Of a stretch of 64,000 nucleotides of DNA, positions 9,281 through 18,153 are shown one piece after another. Source of the DNA: Natronomonas moolapensis 8.8.11. Its GTDB lineage: Archaea > Halobacteriota > Halobacteria > Halobacteriales > Haloarculaceae. The notes below the pieces were generated by a model. It did no database searches and had not been told where the DNA came from. It saw only the letters and a list, made by a program, of their open reading frames with translations. Each line of letters starts with the position of its first letter. Within the stretch, counting starts at the first letter, position 1. The stretch spans positions 124,001-188,000 of the forward strand of contig NC_020388.1 of the NCBI RefSeq assembly GCF_000591055.1. The letters run 5' to 3'. The position numbers and the translations under genes were made by a program.

Positions 9281-10630
9281 ATGATCGACGACGACCGCCG
9301 GGATGCGAACCGCATCCTCTCGGCCGCGCTGGACGACCCGAAGACGGTCTCGAAGACGGAACTCGACCGCGCGGTCGGGTTGCTGGACAGCGACGCGGAA
9401 CGCGTCCGACTCGGCGCGGCGTGGGGGTTCGGCCTCGTCGCCGAGACCGCCCCGGAGAAGGCCGTCCCGTACGTCTCTCAGATCGCGGCGGCGGTCGACG
9501 CGTCCGACCCCCACGCCGCGGCCGCCCGGGCGCTCGCGTACGTCGCCCAATCGAACCCCGAGGCGGTCGAGCGCGAGCTCCGGACGCTCGAGGAGTCCGC
9601 GGCGAGGCGGTGTCGCAAGGCGATGTGGGGGCAGTTCGCCGACCGGACAGTCGTCGAGGTGCCGGACGGACGCGACGGACCGGACGGTGCATCGACGGGG
9701 CGCTCAGACGGCGACCGCTGGGGGTGGGTCGGCGGCGGAAGCACGACCGCTTACGACACCGACGACGGGGGCGACCGTCGCGGGCCGCCGACGGATCGGC
9801 CGGTCGATCCCCCGGCCGTCGACCACGAGTACGACCGCTACACGCCGATCGAGACGATCCACCGGGGACCGACCGCCCGGACGTTCAAAGTCGTCTATCA
9901 CACCCCTGGTGGCGACATCCATCCGGGGTTGTTCAAGACGTTCGACCCGCCCGGGGAGAGCTTTCGGCCGGCGTTCGACCGGCGCATCGGGATGTGGGAC
10001 TCGGTCGACGGCCACGACGCGATCTTACCGGTGCTCGGCTGGGGGACGACGCCGGATCCGTGGGTCGTGACGGCCTGCGAGCCGACGACGGGCGTCGCGG
10101 CGCTCGGCGAGGAACGCCGGCTCGCGGCCGCGGTCTGGACGCTCCGGACGGTCGCCGACGCGCTCCGGTTCGCCCACGAGCGTGGCGTGATCCACGGCGC
10201 GTTGGTTCCGGGAGCGGTCGTTAGGTCCTCGATTCTCACCGAACCCGGGGCGTGGCGCTACCCACGGGTAACCGACTGGGGCTACGTCGGTCTCCTCCGG
10301 GCCGGGCGTCCGCCCGAGTCGATCCCCGGTCGGTATCTCGCCCCCGAGCACGTCGAGCCGGAAACGTACGGGGCGGTCGACGGCGCGACCGACGTCTACG
10401 GGTTCGGCACTGTCGCTCTGGAGGCGCTGGCGGGCGACCGGGGGGACGTGGGCGACGGTCGAGCGCCCCGGAACGGCGAGGTCGCGCTCCCGGCCGACCT
10501 CGAGAGGCGGCTCCCGGACCTCGGGGGTTTTCTCCGTCGCTGTCTCGCCACCCGGAAGGCCGAGCGCTTCGGGACGGCGGCGGCGATGGCGGGCGCCTTC
10601 GACGCGGCGACGGAGGACCTCGATGGCTGA
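9281..10630 (+). CDS. HEAT-like repeat and protein-kinase-like (probable pseudokinase) protein
   Basis: A 449-residue protein. Residues 1-125 form helical repeats of HEAT type (RVRLGAAWGFGLVAE, HAAAARALAYVAQ). A Gly/Asp-rich linker follows. Residues about 187-449 look like a Ser/Thr kinase fold: PGLFKTF with the strand-3 Lys (K219), AHERGVIHGALVPGAVV at the catalytic loop, VTDWGYVGL at the DFG position, LAPEH at the APE motif, and TDVYGFGTVALEAL. The HRD motif reads H-G-A, so the catalytic Asp is missing, and the following Asn is absent too. It probably binds nucleotide or a partner without phosphotransfer. The ATG at 9281 is chosen because the upstream open frame is Arg-rich. Its end overlaps the next gene by 8 nt. 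Confidence 0.75.
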   Translation: MIDDDRRDANRILSAALDDPKTVSKTELDRAVGLLDSDAERVRLGAAWGFGLVAETAPEKAVPYVSQIAAAVDASDPHAAAARALAYVAQSNPEAVERELRTLEESAARRCRKAMWGQFADRTVVEVPDGRDGPDGASTGRSDGDRWGWVGGGSTTAYDTDDGGDRRGPPTDRPVDPPAVDHEYDRYTPIETIHRGPTARTFKVVYHTPGGDIHPGLFKTFDPPGESFRPAFDRRIGMWDSVDGHDAILPVLGWGTTPDPWVVTACEPTTGVAALGEERRLAAAVWTLRTVADALRFAHERGVIHGALVPGAVVRSSILTEPGAWRYPRVTDWGYVGLLRAGRPPESIPGRYLAPEHVEPETYGAVDGATDVYGFGTVALEALAGDRGDVGDGRAPRNGEVALPADLERRLPDLGGFLRRCLATRKAERFGTAAAMAGAFDAATEDLDG

Positions 10631-11360
10631 CCCGGCCATCGCCGGTTCGGGCGTCCTCGCGCGGTTTCTGGCGTTCGTCGTCCTCCTCGTCGCCTGCGGG
10701 GTCGCCACTGTCTACGCCGCCTTGAGCGAGCGGGCCGGGACGCTGTCGGTCGGCATCTGGCGGTACGTCGTCATCGCGATGGGCGCCGGGATGGCATACG
10801 CCGTCGCCGGCGGGTACGAACTCCTGGGGGTGGCCACCGTCGCGGGGACGGCAGTGACGGCGATCAGGCAGGTCCTCCAGCTGTTTTTTATTATCCTGCT
10901 CTCGCTGTCGATGCGCGAGCTCTACTACCGGCTCCCGTACCGCGATCCGGGGTCGACGGCGATCCCGCACGGCCGGGCCCGGCTGCTCGAGGCGGCGTTC
11001 ATGGGGATCGCCTTCGTCGAGTTCGTCGTCGTCATCGCCATCGGGCTGACGACCGCCGTCCGGGCGGTCCAGGCCGTCGCGAGCGTCGCCTTCGCGGCCT
11101 ACGGCGTCTCCTTTGCCGCCGGGACGCGGGCGGAGGCGATGGCGGGCGGGACCGTCGTCGACGGCCTGCTGGTCCGGTTTATTTCGGTGTTGACCTGCCT
11201 CGGCGCTGCCGGGGTGCTGGAGGGGACCACGCTGCTCGGCGTGCCGCCGGCGCTCGCTGCGGGGGCGACCACGGTGTTCATCGTGATGTCCGCGACGTTT
11301 CTGTTGGCGCTGGGCGTTCGGCTCAAAGCCAACGTCGACGCGGTGTCGGGGGGGTCGTAG
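10623..11360 (+). CDS. polytopic membrane protein coupled to the pseudokinase
   Basis: A 245-residue hydrophobic protein with about six or seven membrane segments, beginning near residues 12-33 and ending near 212-236. Short polar loops contain RELYYRLPYRDP and GTRAEAMAGG. The ATG lies inside the end of the pseudokinase gene (8-nt overlap ATGGCTGA), so the two are very likely translated together and may act as a membrane sensor or signalling pair. I recognise no transporter or enzyme signature. Confidence 0.7.
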   Translation: MADPAIAGSGVLARFLAFVVLLVACGVATVYAALSERAGTLSVGIWRYVVIAMGAGMAYAVAGGYELLGVATVAGTAVTAIRQVLQLFFIILLSLSMRELYYRLPYRDPGSTAIPHGRARLLEAAFMGIAFVEFVVVIAIGLTTAVRAVQAVASVAFAAYGVSFAAGTRAEAMAGGTVVDGLLVRFISVLTCLGAAGVLEGTTLLGVPPALAAGATTVFIVMSATFLLALGVRLKANVDAVSGGS

Positions 11361-11702
11361 CTACCAGGCCTTGCAGTCCGCACAGACGAACCGGCCGTCG
11401 TCCCGCCACCGCCGCCGGACGGTCGCGCCGCAGGCGGCGCACTCGGCGCCGCCCGGAGTCCACCCGTACGCAGACTGCGCCGCATCGGGGCCGGGATCGG
11501 ACTCCGAAGCCGTCCCCGGCGTCGCGTTCGCGGCATCGGTATCGCTGTCGGCCGCGTCCTCCGAGGCGGTCCGGTCGGCCGGTTCACTCCCGTCGGCCCC
11601 CTCGCGTTCGTCCCTGCCGGTCGACCCGTCCCCGTCGGCCGGATCGTCCCTGTCCGCGCGCTCCGAACTGCCGAGGAACTCCTCCAGCGAGGCGTCGTCC
11701 AT
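11361..11702 (-). CDS. haloarchaeal zinc-ribbon protein with acidic linker
   Basis: A 113-residue protein. It has a short N-terminal helix (MDDASLEEFLGSSE), then a long disordered Asp/Ser/Ala-rich linker (about 14-75) and a C-terminal zinc ribbon with C88, C91, C107 and C110. The ATG at 11702 is preferred over a longer frame because the family starts with MDDASLEEFL. The stop codon directly abuts the stop of the convergent membrane protein, with no spacer. Function unknown. Confidence 0.7.
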   Translation of the reverse strand: MDDASLEEFLGSSERADRDDPADGDGSTGRDEREGADGSEPADRTASEDAADSDTDAANATPGTASESDPGPDAAQSAYGWTPGGAECAACGATVRRRWRDDGRFVCADCKAW

Positions 11703-11816
11703 ACCGCGAGTAGGGGTGCCGCCCACTTCAACTGATGCGGTAGCGCGCCCGCATCGGCGCGCGATGAGTCGGCGCGAGACGGATACACACAAGTAGGAGG
11801 GGTGCAACACTTCGAC

Positions 11817-12038
11817 ATGGTCGAGATTCAGAGCGGTCTGCGGGAGAACACGGTTGGAGCGATCGAGCAGTTCGCCGAGATCGCGAGCGTCGACCCCCTC
11901 GTCGCGGCGATGTTGCTCAGCGGCGCACTCATCACCGGGCTCGCGGTCTCTATTTTCGGGGTCGCGACCCTGGGGGCCGTCGCCTCGTCTATCAAGCGTG
12001 GTCTGTCCGAGTCCGAAGAGCCGAACCAGCCAGCCTGA
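11817..12038 (+). CDS. small single-span membrane protein, 73 aa
   Basis: The sequence MVEIQSGLRENTVGAIEQFAEIA leads into one hydrophobic segment (about residues 25-55, MLLSGALITGLAVSIFGVA), followed by a short basic/acidic tail. A GGAGG ribosome-binding sequence lies about 15 nt upstream of the ATG. The 3' end overlaps the convergent mer-like gene by 47 bp. No known family is recognised. Confidence 0.55.
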   Translation: MVEIQSGLRENTVGAIEQFAEIASVDPLVAAMLLSGALITGLAVSIFGVATLGAVASSIKRGLSESEEPNQPA

Positions 12039-12981
12039 TCGCCGCCTCGAGGTCCGGCCCCAGCGGCGACCCGGCGACGAAGCTGTCGGCGTGTTCCAAC
12101 ACGGCGTCGATGCGATCCGTCACGCCGTCGGGCGTCCCGGCGATACAGAAGGCGTCGATCATCCTCTCGGTCACGGCGGCGAACGCCGCTTCGAACTCGC
12201 CCGCCGAGATGTGTTCTCCGATCGTCGCCGCCGTCTCGCGGTCGATGTCGTGTCGATCCAACACCGGCGGGGCCGCTCCGGCAGCGATGAACGCCACGGC
12301 TGGCCGGGCGGCCTCGCGGGCTGCCTCGGCGTCTTCCGACAGCGAGACCGACGCGTAGGCGGCGAAATCGAACTCGCCGCGTTCGCCGGGGCGCTCCTCG
12401 AGGCCCGCATCGACCTGTTCGGCCGCCCACGCCATGTCCTTCGGGTGCGAGCCGTTGAACAGCAACCCGTCGGCGTGTTTCGCGGACATCCGGATCATGT
12501 GCGGTCCCTGGCCGCCGACGTAGACGGGGATCGTTTCGCTCGGCACGTCGAAGTTGAGCCCCGCGTCGACGGCCTCGAACGTGCCGTCGTGGTCGACGCG
12601 CTCGCCGTCGAAGAGGTCCTGGGCGAGTTTGAACGCCTCGAGTACCCGCCGGAGGGCGCCGTCGTGCTCGAAGCCGAGGTTCTCGATCGTGGAGCGGTCG
12701 CCCGGGCCGATCCCGTAGACCGCCCGGCCGTCGGCGGCCTCGTCGAGGGAGGCGACCCGGGAGGCGAGCGTCACCGGATGGGTCTCGTAGGGGTTCGCGA
12801 TGCCCGGGCCGAGACGGACGTCGTCGGTTCGAGTCGCGATGCGATCCAGGGCGACGAAGGGATCGCGGTTGTTGTAGTGACAGGAGCTGAACACGGTGTC
12901 GAAGCCGTTCGACTCGGCGCGTTCGCCCAACTCGGCGATACGACTGACGGGATGTTCGGGGGTGAGTTCGATGCCTAACAT
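11992..12981 (-). CDS. mer: F420-dependent methylenetetrahydromethanopterin reductase-like (luciferase-like) protein
   Basis: A 329-residue luciferase-like TIM barrel starting MLGIELTPEHPVSRIAELGE. Family features include SCHYNNRDPFVALDRIATRT, LGPGIANPYETHPVTLAS, a VYGIGPGDRSTIENLG segment and IPVYVGGQGPHMIRMSAKHADG. Mer uses reduced F420 to reduce methylene-C1 carriers; in haloarchaea, which lack methanopterin, homologues are thought to act on folate C1 units. The next gene upstream on the same strand is cofE, which makes F420. The longer upstream open frame is Arg/Pro-rich and is rejected. Confidence 0.88.
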   Translation of the reverse strand: MLGIELTPEHPVSRIAELGERAESNGFDTVFSSCHYNNRDPFVALDRIATRTDDVRLGPGIANPYETHPVTLASRVASLDEAADGRAVYGIGPGDRSTIENLGFEHDGALRRVLEAFKLAQDLFDGERVDHDGTFEAVDAGLNFDVPSETIPVYVGGQGPHMIRMSAKHADGLLFNGSHPKDMAWAAEQVDAGLEERPGERGEFDFAAYASVSLSEDAEAAREAARPAVAFIAAGAAPPVLDRHDIDRETAATIGEHISAGEFEAAFAAVTERMIDAFCIAGTPDGVTDRIDAVLEHADSFVAGSPLGPDLEAAIRLAGSALRTRTDHA

Positions 12982-13090
12982 GGGTGTACTCGGTCGGATC
13001 GGCCGGTGTTCGGGCCGTTCCCGGCGAGACGGGCGCGAGCGGATCGTATTCGTCGACCGCTGACAGCCGCGGTCCCTCGGGTGGATCGGA

Positions 13091-13843
13091 TCATTCCCCG
13101 AAGTCCCACCCGCGGAGCGCTTCGCGGACGATATCGTCCGCCTCGCGGCGAAAGAGGTCGTCGCTGCTTGCGTGGTCGCCGAACGACCACCCGCGGACGA
13201 CGACGGCGGGCGTCCCGCCGCCGCCCTCCCCGGCGACGAGGTTCGCGGCCGCGGCGAGTTCGTCGACGACCGCCTGGACGGTGACGCCAAGCTCTCGACC
13301 ATCGCGGTCCGATTCGCCGCGCCAATCGCGGGCGGCGGGCAGTCCCGACCAGCCAACGGCGACGCCGCGCTGGCCGTACCTGAACGGCCGGCCGGACGTG
13401 TCGGTGACGACGACGGGGACGGAGAGCGCAGACGAGAGGCGCTCCGCCGAGTCCGCCGGGGACTCGGGCAACAACAGCAGGTCGGCGCCGGGGACGTTCG
13501 AGCGGTCGATGCCCGCGTTGACCGTGACGTGGCCGAACCGCGTCACGGCGAGCAGGAAGGGGGCCTCCGTCAGCAGCGCCTCGCTCTCCTCGAGGACCGC
13601 CTGGGCGAAACGCGGGTCTTTCCGCTCGCCCGCTACCGATTCGAGCCGATCGGCGATCGATTTGGCTCGCTCGGAGGCGGGGAACGCCGAGAGGTCGGCC
13701 TTTCGGCCCTCGGCCTTCGAGACGACGGTGCTCGCGACACAGAGGACGTCCCCGTCCTCGAAGTCGACCCGCTCTTCGATGAGACCGGCGAGGTCGTCGC
13801 CCTCGCGGATTTCCGGAAGCCCCTCGACCGCGAACGTCTCCAT
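13091..13843 (-). CDS. cofE: coenzyme F420-0:L-glutamate ligase
   Basis: A 250-residue enzyme that adds glutamates to F420-0 in coenzyme F420 synthesis. It begins METFAVEGLPEIREGDDLA and has the family motifs GDVLCVASTVVSKAEGR, VTVNAGIDRSNVPG, VVVTDTSGRPFRYGQRGVA and a C-terminal DDLFRREADDIVREAL helix. The length is normal. It precedes the mer-like gene by 109 bp on the same strand, which fits a shared F420 function. Confidence 0.95.
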   Translation of the reverse strand: METFAVEGLPEIREGDDLAGLIEERVDFEDGDVLCVASTVVSKAEGRKADLSAFPASERAKSIADRLESVAGERKDPRFAQAVLEESEALLTEAPFLLAVTRFGHVTVNAGIDRSNVPGADLLLLPESPADSAERLSSALSVPVVVTDTSGRPFRYGQRGVAVGWSGLPAARDWRGESDRDGRELGVTVQAVVDELAAAANLVAGEGGGGTPAVVVRGWSFGDHASSDDLFRREADDIVREALRGWDFGE

Positions 13844-13942
13844 ACGCCCACGAGGACCGCGACGAACAAAAAGGGGCGCGATACCGGAGACGGACCCGAA
13901 GCGACGGGGACAGGACGCGATCGGGTGTATATACCGCAGCGA

Positions 13943-14737
13943 TCAGAGCGCGCCGCGCAACGCCTCGTTCATCGTCTCGACGGGCGCGTCCCGCCCCGTC
14001 CAGATTTCGAACGCCTCGACGCCCTGAAACAGCAGCATCCACGCGCCGTCGACGGTCGTCGCGCCGACCTCGGCGGCGTCGGCCAGCAGCCGCGTCTCCA
14101 GCGGCGCGTACACGGCGTCGAGCACGGCCAAATCTGCGTGGAGGGCAGCCTTCGGAACCGGCGTCTCCTCGGACTCCATCCCGACGCTCGTGGCGTTGAC
14201 CAGAACGTCGGCCCCGGAGAGCGCGGCGGTGAGGCCGTCGAGGCCGCCCGAACTCGCCCCGGGGACCGCCGCCGCCAGCGCCTCGGCCCGTTCGACGGTC
14301 CGGTTTGCGATATGGACGTCCATCCCCCCGTCGGCCAGCGCGAAGGCGGCTGCCCGCCCGGCACCGCCCGCGCCGACGACGACCGCCCGGCCCGACAGCG
14401 CCACGTCGTGGTGTTCGAGCGCGCGGACCACGCCCGACGCGTCGGTGTTGTACCCGGTCGGCCCGTCCTCGAAGGCGACGGTGTTCACCGCGCCGATGCG
14501 TCCGGCGAGGGGGTCGGTGTCGACGGCCGCCGCGACGTCCTCTTTGAACGGAATCGTCACGTTCAACCCGGCGATGCCGAGCGCGTCCGCGCCCGTGAGG
14601 ACGCGGTCGATAGAGCCCGGGTCGGGCTCGAACGTCACGTAGCGGGCGTCCATCCCGCAGACCTCGTAGGCCGCCTCGTGCATCGGCGGCGACACCGAGT
14701 GCCCGACGGGGTTGCCGATGAGGCCGAAAACCTGCAT
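13943..14737 (-). CDS. aroE: shikimate dehydrogenase
   Basis: A 264-residue enzyme of aromatic amino acid synthesis that reduces 3-dehydroshikimate with NADPH. Motifs are [18 protein letters not shown], the substrate-binding [11 protein letters not shown] with the catalytic Lys, [11 protein letters not shown], and the Rossmann motif [16 protein letters not shown]. The late [17 protein letters not shown] segment matches the family. It is divergent from dtdA. Confidence 0.96.
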   Translation of the reverse strand: MQVFGLIGNPVGHSVSPPMHEAAYEVCGMDARYVTFEPDPGSIDRVLTGADALGIAGLNVTIPFKEDVAAAVDTDPLAGRIGAVNTVAFEDGPTGYNTDASGVVRALEHHDVALSGRAVVVGAGGAGRAAAFALADGGMDVHIANRTVERAEALAAAVPGASSGGLDGLTAALSGADVLVNATSVGMESEETPVPKAALHADLAVLDAVYAPLETRLLADAAEVGATTVDGAWMLLFQGVEAFEIWTGRDAPVETMNEALRGAL

Positions 14738-14870
14738 ACCCCAGGGACCCGGCGGGCGGACAAAAGCGTTGTGCGACGGCGGGCAGCGAGTGATAAATCG
14801 TATGTCGAGATATAGAATTGCCCCTGGTCCACATCACACGCCCTTTGTCCCTCGGCCACGGACGGCCCGT

Positions 14871-16199
14871 ATGCTCGCAGTCGTCGTTTCGCGCGCGGAC
14901 GAGGCCTCCGAACACATCGGCGACCGGCTCCTGGAGATCGCCGACTGGGACGAACACGAGGACGAGCGTCGCTCGGAGGCGAACGGCGGGGGCCGGTACT
15001 ACCGGGGCGACGGGATCGAGTTGCGCACGTTCGAGGATCTCCACCTGCACCTCGACGGCGTGGCGGCGACGTTCGGGGAGCCCGAACTGCTGGTGTTCGC
15101 CTCCAAACACGCCGGCGAGACCGGACCGCTGCTCACCGCGCACGCCACGGGCAACTTCGGACCGGCGGAGTACGGCGGCCGGGAGGGCTCGCTCGCCCGC
15201 GCCGCGCCGAACGCGCTGTCGACCGTCCGCGAGGGGCTCGAGACCCACGCGCCGAGGGGGTACGGCGTCGGCATCGAGTGTACCCACCACGGCCCGAGTA
15301 CGGTCGGCTGTCCGTCGCTGTTCGTGGAGGTCGGCAGCAACGAGGCTCAGTGGCGTGACCCGGCCGCCGCCGAGGCCGTCGCACGCGCGATTCTCGGGCT
15401 GCGGGGCGTTCCCGCCCACCGCGAACGATCGGTCGTCGGCTTCGGCGGCGGCCACTACGCCCCGCGGTTCGATCGAATCCTAGCGGACACCGACTGGGGC
15501 GTCGGCCACGTCGCCGCCGACTGGGCGCTCGAGGAGATGGGCGATCCCTACGAGTCGCGGGCCGTCGTCGCGAAGGCGTTCCACTCGAGCGGCACGGAGT
15601 TCGCCGTCGTCGACGGCGGGTCGGCGGAACTCGAATCCGTCGTCGACGAGTTGGGTTTCGAGACGCTCTCGGAGACGTTTCTTCGGGAGACGACGGGCGT
15701 CCCGTTGGACCTCGTCGGACGACTCGAAACCGAGCTACTGCCCGTCGACGAGGGGCTCAGGTTCGGCGTCGGCGTCGGGGACGTCGACGCGGACGGCGTC
15801 CTGACGGACAGCCTCCCCGCGGAACTGCTCGACGCGGCCAACGGGGTCGACCACGAGGCCGTCCTCGAAGCGCTCGACCGGACGACAGTCGCGTACACGA
15901 CCGAGGAGGGAGCAACGCTGGCGGCGGGGCGGGTCGCGTTGCGGGAGGAAGGGAAATACCGAGCCGTGATCGACGAACTCGCCGCCGTCCTCGAGGCGAA
16001 GTACGACGTCGTCGAGGTTCGAGCGTCGTCGGTGATCGCGCGCCGGGAGGCGTTCGATCCCGACCGCGCCGAAGCGCTTGGCGTCGAACCCGGCCCGGCG
16101 TTCGGACGCCTCTCGGCCGGAGAGCCGGTCGAAGTCGACGGCGAACGGATCGACCCGGCCGACGTCCGGAGCGTGCGCGACCGGACGTTCCCGTTTTGA
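14871..16199 (+). CDS. dtdA: D-aminoacyl-tRNA deacylase, archaeal type (DtdA/GEK1)
   Basis: A 442-residue protein starting MLAVVVSRADEASEHIG. It has the archaeal/plant DTD2 motifs LLVFASKHAGETGPLLTAHATGNFGPA, GVGIECTHHGPS and GFGGGHYAPRF, and removes D-amino acids mischarged on tRNA. Archaeal enzymes are usually about 260-280 aa; as in other haloarchaea, an extra C-terminal region (about 280-442) is present. The ATG at 14871 is chosen because the upstream open frame (from 14712) overlaps the aroE start region. It is probably monocistronic. Confidence 0.9.
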   Translation: MLAVVVSRADEASEHIGDRLLEIADWDEHEDERRSEANGGGRYYRGDGIELRTFEDLHLHLDGVAATFGEPELLVFASKHAGETGPLLTAHATGNFGPAEYGGREGSLARAAPNALSTVREGLETHAPRGYGVGIECTHHGPSTVGCPSLFVEVGSNEAQWRDPAAAEAVARAILGLRGVPAHRERSVVGFGGGHYAPRFDRILADTDWGVGHVAADWALEEMGDPYESRAVVAKAFHSSGTEFAVVDGGSAELESVVDELGFETLSETFLRETTGVPLDLVGRLETELLPVDEGLRFGVGVGDVDADGVLTDSLPAELLDAANGVDHEAVLEALDRTTVAYTTEEGATLAAGRVALREEGKYRAVIDELAAVLEAKYDVVEVRASSVIARREAFDPDRAEALGVEPGPAFGRLSAGEPVEVDGERIDPADVRSVRDRTFPF

Positions 16200-16264
16200 G
16201 CGCCGGTCGCCGAGACCGGGTGTCCCGGCGTGTGCCGTCCCGTGGGCGCCCGTCCGGGCGGGAC

Positions 16265-17341
16265 TCAACGGTCACTCGAACCGCAGCGCTCGTCCTCCGG
16301 AATCAGATGAATCGACGCCTCCGGGACCAGAACCTGGACCTCTGAGCCGGTCTCGAGCGCCAGCCGTTCGAACGTCGGCGGCCGAACGTTCGCTGTGAGA
16401 GCGAGCGATCCCGACCCGATCTCGATATCGACCCGGTACTCACTTCCCTCGTTCAGCCACCGAAGAACGCTCCCCGCGAGTACGTTCGCCCTCCGGTCGC
16501 CGTCGACGGCACACGGCGCTTCGACCGCTACCCGTGACGGGTGGATACAGACCGTCACGGCAGACGCGGCGCTCTCAGACGTAGTCGTCCGGAACCGAAC
16601 GCCGCCGGAGCGAACTGTCGTTCCCTCCGCCGTTCGGTCGATCACTGTCGCTTCGAAGAGATTCTCGTTCCCGGTAAAGCGGGCGACGAAGCGGCTCGTC
16701 GGCCGAGTGAGTACCCTCGACGGCGTGTCCACCTGCTCGAGGGAACCGTCTCGAACGATGGCGATTCGGTCACCGAGTGCCGTCGCCGTCCGCTGGTCGT
16801 GTGTGACATAGAGTACCGGGGTTTCGAGCGACTCGAACAGGCTGTGCAGTTCGTCCCGGAGCCGTCGTCGAATCGGCGCATCGAGGCTCGACAACGGTTC
16901 GTCGAGGAGCAACGCGTCCGGATCGGTCGCCAGCGTTCGCGCGAGGGCGACTCGTTGTCGCTCCCCACCGGAGAGCGTCGGGGGCTTTCTGTCGAGCACG
17001 TCGTTCAGTTCGAGAAGCGTCGCGAACTCGTCGACGCGGTCGCCGGTCGTGGCCGCGTACTCGATGTTTTCGCGGACGGTCATGTGTGGAAACAGCGCAC
17101 CCTCCTGGAAGACCATCCCCACGCGTCGATCCTCGGGCGCCAAACCGACCAGTTCTCGCCCATCGAGTCGGATCGATCCGGAATCCGGGCCGGTGATGCC
17201 GGCGACGAGCGAGAGCAACGTCGTCTTGCCGCTGCCCGAGGGTCCCAAGACGGCGAGCACTTCCTCGTCGACCGTCAGGTCGAGGGGGCCGAAGTCGAAC
17301 TGCGAGTAACCCTTGCGCAGTTGAGAGATCTCGAGTGTCAT
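16265..17341 (-). CDS. ABC transporter ATP-binding protein, molybdate/tungstate type
   Basis: A 358-residue ATPase subunit. Walker A is GPSGSGKTT near residue 35, the Q-loop is MVFQEGALFPHM, the signature is LSGGERQRVALAR, and Walker B is LLLDEPLSSLD. From about residue 230 a C-terminal TOBE-like domain follows, common in molybdate/tungstate and sulfate importers. It overlaps the permease stop by 4 nt (ATGA). The order binding protein, permease, ATPase in one operon matches wtpABC/modABC. Which oxyanion is carried is not certain. Confidence 0.88.
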   Translation of the reverse strand: MTLEISQLRKGYSQFDFGPLDLTVDEEVLAVLGPSGSGKTTLLSLVAGITGPDSGSIRLDGRELVGLAPEDRRVGMVFQEGALFPHMTVRENIEYAATTGDRVDEFATLLELNDVLDRKPPTLSGGERQRVALARTLATDPDALLLDEPLSSLDAPIRRRLRDELHSLFESLETPVLYVTHDQRTATALGDRIAIVRDGSLEQVDTPSRVLTRPTSRFVARFTGNENLFEATVIDRTAEGTTVRSGGVRFRTTTSESAASAVTVCIHPSRVAVEAPCAVDGDRRANVLAGSVLRWLNEGSEYRVDIEIGSGSLALTANVRPPTFERLALETGSEVQVLVPEASIHLIPEDERCGSSDR

Positions 17342-18153
17342 TCCCAGGGGTTCGAGGCGACAGTGTTCAGGATCAAAAGCGCCGCGGCGGCGATCACGAC
17401 CAGTAGTATCGCAACCGGATAGGCGTTATCCAGGCCCAGTTCGATAAACGCGACCCAGATCTGGACTGGCATCGTTCGGGGATAGTACGCCATCATCATC
17501 GTCGCGCCGAACTCGCCGATGGCTCTCGCGAAGGCGAGCGTCACCCCGGCGATAATCCCCGGGCCGGCCAATGGGAGCGTGACGTGGCGGGCGGTCGTCG
17601 ATCGGCTCTTCCCCAGCGACCGGGAGGCGTACTCGAGCCTCCGGTCGACGCTCTCGAAGGCCGCCTTTGCCGTCACGACCACGAACGGCGACGCGACGAA
17701 TATCTGGGCGAGTACGACCCCGGCGAGCGACCGCGTGAGCGGGACTCCGACTGCACTCGCGGCGTCACCGAGCGCCGAACCGGGGCCGAAGACGGTGAGC
17801 AACACGATGCCGCCGACCGTCGGGGGGAGCACAAGCGGGAGGACGACGACCGCGAGGACGGCCTTCGTCACGGCCCCGTCGGTGCGGGCGAGCCAATACG
17901 CGAGCGGCAAGCCGAACAGCGCGGCGACGGCCGTGCTGATCGACGCCGACAGAAGCGACGTGGTCGCCGAGTCCACGACGCTCGGATCGCTCATCCGAGC
18001 GAGGACGTCGCCGGCCGGTACCGAGAGGAACAAAGACATCAGAGGCACCACGTAGTACAGGAGCAACACGCCCCCGAGAGCGAGCGCGACGCTGAGCCAA
18101 TCGATCCCGAACGTAGCCGTTCCCGACCGGTTCGGGCGTGAGCCTGTCGCCAT
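17338..18153 (-). CDS. ABC transporter permease, molybdate/tungstate type
   Basis: A 271-residue inner-membrane permease with about six helices and the BPD_transp_1 EAA-type loop (about 175-195: RSLGKSRSTTARHVTLPLAGPG). Its GEFGATMMMAYYPRTMP stretch is typical of ModB/WtpB permeases. The ATG directly follows the stop of the binding-protein gene, and its own stop overlaps the ATPase start, so the three are one tightly coupled operon. Confidence 0.9.
   Translation of the reverse strand: MATGSRPNRSGTATFGIDWLSVALALGGVLLLYYVVPLMSLFLSVPAGDVLARMSDPSVVDSATTSLLSASISTAVAALFGLPLAYWLARTDGAVTKAVLAVVVLPLVLPPTVGGIVLLTVFGPGSALGDAASAVGVPLTRSLAGVVLAQIFVASPFVVVTAKAAFESVDRRLEYASRSLGKSRSTTARHVTLPLAGPGIIAGVTLAFARAIGEFGATMMMAYYPRTMPVQIWVAFIELGLDNAYPVAILLVVIAAAALLILNTVASNPWE

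Noticed and set aside
8085-9284. Long plus-strand frame opposite hisG
   Set aside because: Antisense shadow of a clear hisG; such long antisense frames are common in high-GC haloarchaeal DNA.
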